This document shows positions 1-5,441 of a stretch of DNA of 5,972 nt, one piece after another. The notes beneath the pieces are model-generated. The model did no database searches. It saw only the letters and a list, made by a program, of their open reading frames with translations, and was not told the DNA's origin. The translations under genes and the position numbers were made by a program. Each line of letters begins with the position of its first letter. Position 1 is the stretch's first letter. Source of the stretch: Eggerthellaceae bacterium (lineage in GTDB: Bacteria; Actinomycetota; Coriobacteriia; Coriobacteriales; Eggerthellaceae); NCBI GenBank assembly GCA_017459485.1, contig JAFUCW010000376.1:1-5972 (forward strand). Direction: 5' to 3'.

Positions 1-229
1 CCGCGTCGAAGATGGCCTGCGGCGCCTGGGCGTCGTCCATGGAGGCAAGCACGTAGGTGGCCGTGCCGCCATTGGCAACGATATGATCCACGACTTCTTT
101 CGCACGCTCCTCGTTGCGTCCGGCAACAACCACCTTCGCCCCGTGTTCCGCAAGGTGGTACGCAACCTGCCGGCCAATCCCCGACGTCGCTCCTGTCACT
201 ATTGCAACTTTGTTTTCGAACTTCGACAT
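1..229 (-). CDS. Short-chain dehydrogenase/reductase (SDR), N-terminal part
   Basis: The visible 76 residues are the start of a classical SDR, an NAD(P)-dependent cytoplasmic oxidoreductase acting on alcohol/ketone substrates. They show the first beta strand followed by the cofactor-binding motif TGATSGIG (residues 12-19), then a second strand ending VVVAGRNEER; the arginine at about residue 38 suggests NADP(H) preference. The catalytic Ser-Tyr-Lys lies beyond the left edge, so the substrate cannot be judged. Two ATGs sit side by side (230-232 and 227-229); the second is chosen because AAAGGA lies 6 bases upstream of it. The gene has the same orientation as the flavoprotein gene upstream, but an intrinsic terminator lies between them, so it is probably a separate transcription unit. 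Family is confident; function is open. Confidence 0.88.
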   Translation of the reverse strand, partial: MSKFENKVAIVTGATSGIGRQVAYHLAEHGAKVVVAGRNEERAKEVVDHIVANGGTATYVLASMDDAQAPQAIFDA

Positions 230-309
230 CATCAATCCTTTCGTTTTGTAAACCTACAACACCCACTTTGTCGTATACACGCAATCCCGCCTCAGGCATT
301 CCACCGCCA

Positions 310-350
310 GCAAAAGAGATGGGGGACGCTGGGAGGGATAGCGTCCCCCA
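310..350 (-). terminator. Intrinsic terminator of the flavoprotein gene
   Basis: A perfect 11-bp stem, TGGGGGACGCT (320-330) against AGCGTCCCCCA (340-350), with a 9-base loop. Read on the minus strand it is followed by TCTCTTTTGC, a moderately T-rich tail; the plus-strand side is followed by GAACAAAGGG, with no T tract. It should therefore end transcripts from the flavoprotein gene, about 95 bases after that gene's stop, and insulate the SDR gene. Confidence 0.82.
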
Positions 351-378
351 GAACAAAGGGAGTGACGGTCTGTTGGTT

Positions 379-439
379 GGGCAAGCTAGCCAGTCAGCCA
401 ATCATCTGGCCATCTGGTCATCTTGCCAGCTTGGTGCCC
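379..439 (-). other. Structured 3' untranslated region after the flavoprotein stop
   Basis: Nested complementary segments begin 6 bases after the stop codon of the flavoprotein gene. The outer arms are GGGC+AAGCT (379-387) with AGCTT+GCCC (428-432 and 436-439), giving nine pairs with a 3-base bulge. Inside, CCAG (390-393) faces CTGG (414-417) and GCCA (397-400) faces TGGC (407-410) around a 6-base loop. This would form an imperfect hairpin just ahead of the real terminator. It may be an mRNA-stabilising 3' structure; no known RNA family is recognised. Confidence 0.45.
403..434. repeat. Four degenerate 8-bp tandem units
   Basis: Four consecutive octamers, CATCTGGC, CATCTGGT, CATCTTGC and CAGCTTGG, lie head to tail immediately downstream of the flavoprotein gene. 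Neighbouring units differ at one to three positions. They overlap the 3' arm of the imperfect hairpin at 379-439. The array is short enough to have arisen by slippage. Confidence 0.4.
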
Positions 440-445
440 GATAGA

Positions 446-2377
446 CTAAATACCATCTACGCAGTTACGTGCTGCAACATAGGTAAGCGTGGTGGAATGC
501 CCGGAAAGGCTCATGGGAACCTGCGGCGCATAGATGTTTCCGTAGAAGCACCCAGCCGGGTTGCCGCCTGCATACAGGCCGGGGATCGGCTTGCGGTTCA
601 CGTCGAGCACATGCATGGTGGTGTCAACTTCCAGACCGCCAACCGTGGTCATCCAGGAAGAACCCATCTCCGCTGCGTAGAACGGCGGAGTGTCGATGGT
701 GGTCATCCACATTTCAGGCTTGTAGAAGTCGGTGTCTTCCCCCGCTTCGCACATTTCGTTGTAGTGGGCAAGGGTCTCTTTGAACGTCTCGCCGTTAAAG
801 CGGCCGTTGTCCCATTCCGCAGCATTCATCTTCTCGATAAGCTCATCGATCGTGTCGGCCTTGATAAGCAGGCCGGCTTCCACCATCATCTCGGAATGCT
901 CGTCGGTGTCGATGCCGTCTACCAGGCGGTCGAAGTAGTGCGGGGTCACCTTGTTTTCGGAATCGCCGTCCCAGAACGCCCAGTACAGGCCTTCAGGCTG
1001 CTTGTCGATGATCGGGCCGCTCATGAAGTAGCCGATTTCTTCGTTCATGAAGCGCTCGCCGTTCTGGTTCACGTAGAGCACCGGTGCCAGCGCGTTCGAA
1101 GGAAGCGCCCATTCGCGCCACGGATTGATGAACGCCGTGGACTCTTCCTGCATCATCTTGGTGGTGCGCTGCACGATTGCGGGAGCCACCGTGCCCATCA
1201 TGTGGGACACGTACTGGCCGGGGTCTTCCATCTTGCCGCCGACCCAGACGCCCATCTTGTGGCCGTCGCCGGTCATCCATGTCTGCCAGGTGCGGCAGGT
1301 ACGCAGGCCGATTGGATAGTAGTAGTCGACCATTTCGTCGTCCCAGTCGAAGCCGCCCGTCGCCAGAATGACGCCCTTGCTCGCGTTGATCTGGATGTAG
1401 TTGCCCTTGAAGTCCTTGCAGATGGCACCCGTGACGCGCTTGGTGGGGTCGTCTTCCCAGCCGTCTTCGCGGATAAGCTGCTCGCCTGTTACGCCAAACA
1501 TGAACTCGGCGCCATTGGCAACTGCGTGCTCGTAAACCGGGGTCAGCCAGTCGGCGTCGGAAAGGTCTTCGCGGCCCCACGCGCATACGCCAGGCTCGTC
1601 ACTTTCGCCGATGGAGTGCTGCAGCGCATACATGTTCCAATAGGAATCGTTGTAGACGCCGCCGGTCTTCTTCATGTCTTCCTGGGCTTCCTGGACAGTC
1701 TCGAAGTGCTTGTAGTAGCCGTAGTAGCTGCCAACCTTCACTGGAATGCCGCTGGCTTCAATGATGTCGGTCAGGTAGTCGCCCGCCTCGCCCGACTCGT
1801 CCAGCCACAGCTTCACTATATCCTGCTTGGATGTGGCATTGGCGCCGCCGAAGATGTCTTTGACAATAGTTGCCTTCTCTTCTTCGGTGCACAGAACGCC
1901 CAGTTCCTTGAGCTTCTTGGTGCCGAACCAGGAAAGGCCCGTCGGGCGCGTCACGCAAATGGAGCCGCTCTTTTCCACCACGATGACATTGGCACCCTTT
2001 TCGCTTGCGATAGCAGCAGCCGGGCAACCGGAAATGCCCGCGCCGATGATAAGCACGTCGCAGTCGCGCACTTCGGAAATGTCAGCTTCCGAAATGGGTT
2101 CGGGCTTGGCCATGGAGGCCGGCAATGTCTGCCCGTTGAATTCGATGAGCTTTGTGGCGCCCGATGCAGCTGCGGGAGCAGCCTCAGCTGCTGCAGATGC
2201 CGACGCTGCCCCCGCAGAACTTGCCGCCGCTTCTTCTGCCGCGCTCGAGCTTGCGGCCGATGCACTACCGCCATCCGACGCGCATCCTGCAAACGCAGCG
2301 CCACCTGCCAAAGCGGCAGCAGCAACGCCCGTGCCTTTCAGAAAGTCTCTACGCGAAACGCTTGCTTGCTTTGCCAT
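446..2377 (-). CDS. TAT-exported FAD-dependent flavoprotein reductase (fumarate reductase superfamily)
   Basis: A 643-residue extracytosolic FAD oxidoreductase of the FAD_binding_2 superfamily (fumarate reductase, urocanate reductase, 3-ketosteroid dehydrogenase). Residues 1-32 are a twin-arginine signal (SRRDFLKGTG at 8-17) ending in FAGC, so C32 may be lipidated. A low-complexity Ala/Ser/Glu linker follows (about 33-74). The dinucleotide-binding fold has GAGISG at 112-117 and ribose-binding E135; VNQNGERFMNE (436-446) and PIPGLYAGGN (597-606) are family hallmarks. There is no FMN-binding domain, so electrons must come from a partner; the FMN-binding lipoprotein at 3501-3893 is the obvious candidate. 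The arginines that bind dicarboxylates in fumarate reductases appear replaced by Y450 and Y616, arguing against fumarate. The start at 2377 is chosen over an ATG 30 codons upstream because AAGGAGGG lies 6 bases before it and the TAT signal begins there. It is divergent from a LysR gene; the substrate is unknown. Confidence 0.92.
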   Translation of the reverse strand: MAKQASVSRRDFLKGTGVAAAALAGGAAFAGCASDGGSASAASSSAAEEAAASSAGAASASAAAEAAPAAASGATKLIEFNGQTLPASMAKPEPISEADISEVRDCDVLIIGAGISGCPAAAIASEKGANVIVVEKSGSICVTRPTGLSWFGTKKLKELGVLCTEEEKATIVKDIFGGANATSKQDIVKLWLDESGEAGDYLTDIIEASGIPVKVGSYYGYYKHFETVQEAQEDMKKTGGVYNDSYWNMYALQHSIGESDEPGVCAWGREDLSDADWLTPVYEHAVANGAEFMFGVTGEQLIREDGWEDDPTKRVTGAICKDFKGNYIQINASKGVILATGGFDWDDEMVDYYYPIGLRTCRTWQTWMTGDGHKMGVWVGGKMEDPGQYVSHMMGTVAPAIVQRTTKMMQEESTAFINPWREWALPSNALAPVLYVNQNGERFMNEEIGYFMSGPIIDKQPEGLYWAFWDGDSENKVTPHYFDRLVDGIDTDEHSEMMVEAGLLIKADTIDELIEKMNAAEWDNGRFNGETFKETLAHYNEMCEAGEDTDFYKPEMWMTTIDTPPFYAAEMGSSWMTTVGGLEVDTTMHVLDVNRKPIPGLYAGGNPAGCFYGNIYAPQVPMSLSGHSTTLTYVAARNCVDGI

Positions 2378-2383
2378 TTCAAT

Positions 2384-2391
2384 CCCTCCTT
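2384..2391 (-). promoter_or_regulatory. Ribosome binding site fixing the flavoprotein start
   Basis: AAGGAGGG on the minus strand, 6 bases before the ATG at 2377. It is a near-perfect Shine-Dalgarno sequence and decides for the internal start directly ahead of the twin-arginine signal, against the in-frame ATG at 2467. Confidence 0.85.
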
Positions 2392-2426
2392 GGTGGAATC
2401 GTTGGGACTCGCTTTTGGAAGTCCTC

Positions 2427-2448
2427 TTGCGGCTATCATGCACCGCAA
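2427..2448. promoter_or_regulatory. Dyad in the divergent intergenic region, candidate LysR operator
   Basis: Perfect inverted repeat TTGCGG (2427-2432), 10-base spacer, CCGCAA (2443-2448). It lies about 50 bases upstream of the flavoprotein start and about 125 upstream of the lysR start, between two divergent genes, where LysR-type regulators usually bind. It is not a textbook T-N11-A box, so the assignment rests on position and symmetry. As RNA in the flavoprotein leader it could instead form a hairpin. Confidence 0.45.
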
Positions 2449-2514
2449 ACAACCTATGTGCTCCCATGCGCTTCTAATGCTCTATTACGTTTTCTTATAG
2501 CTTGGCGCCACGGC

Positions 2515-2544
2515 TTGCCTCTTCCCCTCTCTCTATCGCATAAT
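2515..2544 (+). promoter_or_regulatory. Probable promoter of the LysR gene
   Basis: TTGCCT (2515-2520) and CATAAT (2539-2544) separated by 18 bases match the housekeeping sigma consensus at 4/6 and 5/6. Transcription would begin near 2551, leaving a leader of about 20 bases that contains the GAGGGGGGAA ribosome binding site before the ATG at 2572. No equally good promoter could be found on the opposite strand for the flavoprotein gene, which suggests that gene may need activation. Confidence 0.5.
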
Positions 2545-2571
2545 TTTTTCTGTCTGAAACGAGGGGGGAAT

Positions 2572-3462
2572 ATGTTTCGACGTTTGGAATGCTTTCTGGC
2601 AGTTGCACGGCTAAAGAGCTTTTCGGCTGCCGGCCAATATTTGTTCTTGTCTCAGTCTGCAGTCAGCCAGCAGATCAGCGCGCTTGAAAAGGACCTAGGA
2701 CTTGCTTTGTTCGAGCGAAAAGGCACGCAAACCGAACTAACTCCTGCGGGTGCCTACCTGTACCCGCGCGTGCTCACGCTTAAAGACACCTACGAACACT
2801 ATCTAAGCCAGGCAGAGCTTCTTGCCCGCGGAGGAGCAGACGAGCTTTCCATCGGATTTGACGGACCGATTGCCGAAGAATGGATCGGGCGGGCCATAGA
2901 CCGGGCGAACAAGAAAATCGAAAGCGACACGCATCTTAACCTCTATCGGGCAAGCCTCAGCACCCTCACCGACTACCTGATAGAAGACGTTATCGACTTG
3001 GCTATCACCACCGACATTGAAATGGAACGGCTCGATGGCGTCACGTTCGTGCCCCTTGCAGTTGCCCACCCCTGTGTTTTTTGCGCACCTTCGCATAAGT
3101 TCGCTTCATACGAAAGCGTATCCGTCGAAGAACTTCTTGGTGAAACCATACTGGGAGCCTACGGGAAACCCCATGGGAGAGGCCTATCCCGTACGGGCGA
3201 GCACTTAGTTGACCTGGGTATTCCTGCGGAATCGCTTACCACCCACAGCGACGGCGACACGGTGTTCCTTTCGGTAAGCGCCAACATGGGCGTATTTGTG
3301 GCAAGCCATCTTTGCGACGCGTTCGCCGCACACCGTGGTGCGGCCTCGGTACCTCTGGATGCTCCACTTCCGGCCGTAACAATGGGGCTTGCCTACAAAC
3401 AGACAAGCCCCTTCATCGAAGCGTTTACGCAAGTTGCCAAGAAAGCCCTTGCACGCCCTTAG
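2572..3462 (+). CDS. LysR-family transcriptional regulator
   Basis: A 296-residue protein of typical LysR length. The N-terminal winged helix-turn-helix is clear: MFRRLECFLAVARLKSFSAA leads into the recognition region SQSAVSQQISALEKDLGLAL (about residues 27-46), then LFERKG and LTPAG. The remainder (about 90-296) fits the two-lobed LysR effector-binding domain, including a conserved-looking ITTDIEMERLDGV segment. The ATG at 2572 is chosen because GAGGGGGGAA precedes it and the protein then begins exactly where LysR proteins begin; the open frame extends far upstream but overlaps the opposite-strand flavoprotein. The regulator sits between, and is divergent from, the flavoprotein gene and convergent with the FMN-binding lipoprotein gene, so it probably controls one or both, perhaps in response to the reductase substrate. 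The effector is unknown. Confidence 0.93.
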   Translation: MFRRLECFLAVARLKSFSAAGQYLFLSQSAVSQQISALEKDLGLALFERKGTQTELTPAGAYLYPRVLTLKDTYEHYLSQAELLARGGADELSIGFDGPIAEEWIGRAIDRANKKIESDTHLNLYRASLSTLTDYLIEDVIDLAITTDIEMERLDGVTFVPLAVAHPCVFCAPSHKFASYESVSVEELLGETILGAYGKPHGRGLSRTGEHLVDLGIPAESLTTHSDGDTVFLSVSANMGVFVASHLCDAFAAHRGAASVPLDAPLPAVTMGLAYKQTSPFIEAFTQVAKKALARP

Positions 3463-3489
3463 CTTCCCATAGGATTTCGTGCGTTTTTC
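3451..3489 (+). terminator. Possible intrinsic terminator of the LysR gene
   Basis: GCACG (3451-3455) pairs with CGTGC (3478-3482), with an inner partial stem of CCT and A against TAGG, followed by GTTTTTCTT. The 5' arm overlaps the last codons of the regulator and the loop includes its stop. The stem is short and interrupted, so this is tentative. It is the only candidate in the 38-base gap between the two convergent genes. Confidence 0.42.
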
Positions 3490-3500
3490 TTGAACGGAGA

Positions 3501-3893
3501 CTACGCAGCCTTGTCCGCATTGGATGCAAGTGCCTGTTCAAGCGCATCTTCAACTGCACCGCGAACGCCATCCGATGTGATAGTGGCACCGACCACACCA
3601 TCTATTTCCGCAGACTGCGCTTCTTCGATTTGCGCTTTGAAAGTGCCGTCTTCGATGGCTTCCTTGCCGCCGATGCCTTCCGTTTCGCCGGAATGGGTTA
3701 TTTCGTCAACCGTAACGACGTCATTGGCAATGGAAAGCGTCACGTTAATAGGGCCTTCCTTGCCAAGCCCAACACCCGTATAGGTGCCGTCGGTATACAT
3801 GGTACTGGCAGCAGTGCCCGCTCCTCCCGATGAACAGCCCGCGATAAAGGCAGCGGTCAGTACGGTGATCGTTCCTAGCATTATTTTCTTCAT
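3501..3893 (-). CDS. FMN-binding-domain lipoprotein (extracytosolic electron carrier)
   Basis: A 130-residue secreted lipoprotein. Residues 1-20 are a lipoprotein signal peptide (KK, hydrophobic core, then IAGC with C20 as the lipidated cysteine). A Gly/Ala/Ser linker leads into a single FMN-binding domain: YTDGTYTGVGLGKEGPINV (33-51), the EITHSGETEGIG segment (64-75) and the flavinylation motif DGVVGATITS (98-107), in which T104 would carry covalent FMN added by an ApbE-type transferase; no apbE is in the window. The same domain is fused to the FAD domain in urocanate-reductase-like enzymes, but here it is separate, suggesting it relays electrons to the exported flavoprotein. The start at 3893 follows AAAGGGAG with 7-base spacing; an upstream in-frame ATG at 3953 would spoil the signal peptide. 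It is convergent with the LysR gene. Confidence 0.9.
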   Translation of the reverse strand: MKKIMLGTITVLTAAFIAGCSSGGAGTAASTMYTDGTYTGVGLGKEGPINVTLSIANDVVTVDEITHSGETEGIGGKEAIEDGTFKAQIEEAQSAEIDGVVGATITSDGVRGAVEDALEQALASNADKAA

Positions 3894-3931
3894 TGTGAAA
3901 CTCCCTTTCAGCTGAGCAGTAATAGCGATAT

Positions 3932-3975
3932 GGGCATTGTAGTGAGACGCCATGCTTACATGACGATCAATGCCC
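3932..3975 (-). repeat. 8-bp inverted repeat in the lipoprotein leader
   Basis: GGGCATTG (3932-3939) and CAATGCCC (3968-3975) are perfect complements around a 28-base loop, which holds a smaller CATG-N4-CATG foldback. If transcription starts in the AT-rich block just upstream, this lies in the 5' untranslated RNA, with its 3' arm 38 bases before the start codon. It could be an mRNA hairpin or a spaced operator. Confidence 0.4.
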
Positions 3976-4109
3976 CTTTTAGATTGAATAGAGTATTAGA
4001 TATTCTTATTTCACGAGAAATGCTCTAAGACGAACCGCCGCCCTGCCCCCATCTTATTCTTTATGCAACGAAGCGCTTCTGCCCTCAGTGCCAACTTCGC
4101 ACTGTTCAA

Positions 4110-4112
4110 CTC
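4110..4112. repeat. Target-site duplication CTC, left copy
   Basis: CTC directly outside the low-coordinate inverted repeat, matched by CTC at 5489-5491. Three bases is normal for the IS3 family and sets the element ends at 4113 and 5488. A triplet match can occur by chance, but it falls exactly at the repeat ends. Confidence 0.65.
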
Positions 4113-4162
4113 TAAAGTGGCAGATTTCTTTGGACAGCTAAAGCAGGATTCAAAGAGAGACC
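4113..4162 (+). repeat. Right terminal inverted repeat of the IS
   Basis: Reading inward from the end, three blocks match the other end: TA-A/T-AGTGGC at the tip, TGGACAGCT in the middle and TTCAAAGAGAGACC innermost, separated by diverged spacers of similar length. The 14-bp innermost block is perfectly kept. A 7-bp stem, AAGCAGG (4141-4147) with CCTGCTT (4161-4167), overlaps this repeat at this end only. Confidence 0.88.
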
Positions 4163-4211
4163 TGCTTGCTCCAGAGGTTGATTGCCAACCCCTTCTTTCC
4201 AAATAATATCA

Positions 4212-5093
4212 TCATGCCGCCAGGTTCATCCCCTTGTTGTCCGGGAGGTTGATTGCGTTCAATCCGCTGAAGTACCACTCAGCTGGCGTGGCGTAGTCCA
4301 GTGACGAGTGGATCCTCCTGAAGTTGTACTTTTCCACATATTCGGCTATGACATGGCGAAGCTCCCTCATGTTCTTGTATTCCGTCTGGTAGATGCAATC
4401 ATGTTTCAGGTTCCGGAACCATCTTTCGATGAACACGTTGTCGGCCCAGCGGCGGACGCCGTCCATGCTCTGCCTTACGTTATGCCTGTTCAGGCAGTCG
4501 ATGTAGCATTGTGCGGTGTAGGTTGAGCCTTGATCCGAGTTGCTGATGGCGGGGCATCCGCGTCGTTCGATTGTGTTTTCCATGCAGACGACGGCCTCCT
4601 CGGCCTCGATGGTGTCGTGCAGTCTCCAGCCCACGATGAAGCGGCTGTAGAGGTCGATGATCGCCGACAGGTACACGTGGCCGCGGCCGAGCGGCACGTA
4701 GGTGATGTCGGTTGCCCAGACCTGGTTGGGAAAGCGTATGGGCAGGCCGCGCAGCAGGTACGGGATCTTGGGGTGCTTCTTCGCCGGAGTCGACGTCTTG
4801 GGCTGCGGGGCCGTCGACCTTATCCCCATGTGCTCCATCAGGCGCGCCACGTGGTGTCGCCCGAAGCGAATGCCGTTCTTGGCCAGGTTGTTCATGTGCG
4901 AGCGGGCACCGTAGTAGGAGTTCTCGGCGTGCGCCTCGTCCATGATCTTCATGGCGCGCTCCTCCTCCTCGGTGAAGCCCTTCGGCTTGCCCTTTGCGTA
5001 GTAGCTCGAGCGCGGGATGCCCAGGAGCTCGCACTGCCTCTTGACGGTGATGTCGGGGTTTTCCCTGTCAACCAGGGCCTTCTTAGATTCCAA
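4212..5093 (-). CDS. IS3-family transposase OrfB, DDE catalytic subunit
   Basis: A 293-residue retroviral-integrase-fold transposase. The N-terminus VKRQCELLGIPRSSYY (17-32) and the HTH_21-like segment around residues 45-91 (ENSYYGAR at 57-64) precede the catalytic core. The DD(35)E triad is visible: D129 in WATDITYVP, D187 in NSDQGSTYT and E223 in DNVFIERWFRNLK, with exactly 35 residues between the second D and the E. The C-terminus YNFRRIHSSLDYATPAEW (256-273) is the usual family ending. The frame opens with TTG (5091-5093) inside the end of orfA. OrfB is usually made as an OrfAB fusion by -1 frameshifting, but here it lies in the +1 phase, so translational coupling from the TTG or an unusual shift must be considered. 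Nothing looks degraded. Confidence 0.93.
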   Translation of the reverse strand: MESKKALVDRENPDITVKRQCELLGIPRSSYYAKGKPKGFTEEEERAMKIMDEAHAENSYYGARSHMNNLAKNGIRFGRHHVARLMEHMGIRSTAPQPKTSTPAKKHPKIPYLLRGLPIRFPNQVWATDITYVPLGRGHVYLSAIIDLYSRFIVGWRLHDTIEAEEAVVCMENTIERRGCPAISNSDQGSTYTAQCYIDCLNRHNVRQSMDGVRRWADNVFIERWFRNLKHDCIYQTEYKNMRELRHVIAEYVEKYNFRRIHSSLDYATPAEWYFSGLNAINLPDNKGMNLAA

Positions 5094-5400
5094 GCTCGTC
5101 GAGCTTCTTGCGAAGGCGTCGTTGAAGGTAATCGCGTTCCACGGTCAGCTGGCCGATGATGCGATTCAGGTTGTCGACCTCCTCTTCGTGCTTCTCCTGG
5201 ACCTCCCGGTCCTTCTTGATCTCCTGCTCTTGGGCGAACACGACCGCAGCGTCGTCGAACAGCTGCTTGCGCCATCCCGATATCATGTTGGCGTTCAGGT
5301 GGTGCCGCGCGGCCACCACGCCCACGCTGTCGTCGCCCTCGACGAGCTCTCGCACGATCTTCGCCTTGAACTCGGGCGGATAGACTTTCTTCTTGGTCAT
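5083..5400 (-). CDS. IS3-family transposase OrfA, DNA-binding subunit
   Basis: A 105-residue protein: an N-terminal helix-turn-helix (YPPEFKAKIVRELVEG, then SVGVVAARHHLNANMISGWR) recognising the IS ends, followed by a heptad-rich coiled coil (about residues 57-100, EIKKDREVQEKHEEEVDNLN, then LTVERDYLQRRL) used for multimerisation with OrfAB. The start at 5400 is preferred over an in-frame ATG at 5430 because GGAAAGGGG lies 6 bases upstream, while the 5430 ATG has no ribosome binding site and overlaps the presumed -10 box. Its stop (5083-5085) falls 11 bases inside orfB. Length and composition are normal for the family. Confidence 0.9.
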   Translation of the reverse strand: MTKKKVYPPEFKAKIVRELVEGDDSVGVVAARHHLNANMISGWRKQLFDDAAVVFAQEQEIKKDREVQEKHEEEVDNLNRIIGQLTVERDYLQRRLRKKLDELGI

Positions 5401-5404
5401 GATG

Positions 5405-5441
5405 GACCCCTTTCCGTGCTGTTCGCACATTCTACGGGGTC
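5405..5441 (-). promoter_or_regulatory. Leader hairpin covering the orfA ribosome binding site
   Basis: On the minus strand GACCCC (5441-5436) can pair with GGGGTC (5410-5405), which is part of the orfA Shine-Dalgarno region. Inside it GTGC (5428-5425) pairs with GCAC (5419-5416) around a 5-base loop. The outer 5' arm lies within the IS terminal repeat, upstream of the presumed native transcription start. A transcript entering from outside would therefore carry both arms and hide the binding site, while the native transcript would lack the 5' arm. Confidence 0.55.

Larger units (their letters stand above)
3894..4112 (-). promoter_or_regulatory. Leader and promoter region of the FMN-binding lipoprotein gene
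   Basis: This 219-base stretch separates the lipoprotein start from the insertion sequence. The part at about 3976-4012 is AT-rich (AATAAGAATATCTAATAC on the minus strand) and is the likeliest promoter location, but no convincing -35/-10 pair stands out. It contains an 8-bp inverted repeat (3932-3975), a small palindrome ATTTC-N4-GAAAT (4008-4021) and a 6-bp inverted repeat CAGTGC-N7-GCACTG (4086-4104). No gene in it can be supported. Confidence 0.4.

Noticed and set aside
2415..2439. TTGGAA and TATCAT as a plus-strand promoter.
   Set aside because: The spacing is 13 bases, too short for a sigma-70-type promoter, and a better pair exists at 2515-2544.
83..2500. Very long plus-strand open frame (805 codons) opposite the flavoprotein gene.
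   Set aside because: It is antisense to a well-supported enzyme with a TAT signal and FAD motifs. Its translation is rich in His, Arg and Cys and has no recognisable domain; GC-biased third positions of the real gene remove stops on the other strand.
4176..4190. GGTTG-N5-CAACC hairpin followed by CCTTCTTTCC as a plus-strand terminator.
   Set aside because: The stem is only 5 bp and the tail is mixed C/T; there is no plus-strand gene for it to end.
4011..4202. 63-codon minus-strand frame spanning the IS end and flanking DNA.
   Set aside because: The putative start is inside the IS, after orfB, with half the frame made of the terminal repeat. It has no domain and appears to be a chance frame created by the insertion.
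4530..5159. 209-codon plus-strand frame inside the IS.
   Set aside because: It is antisense to orfB and orfA, which carry an intact DD(35)E core and helix-turn-helix; some IS families have passenger frames, but this translation shows no recognisable fold.
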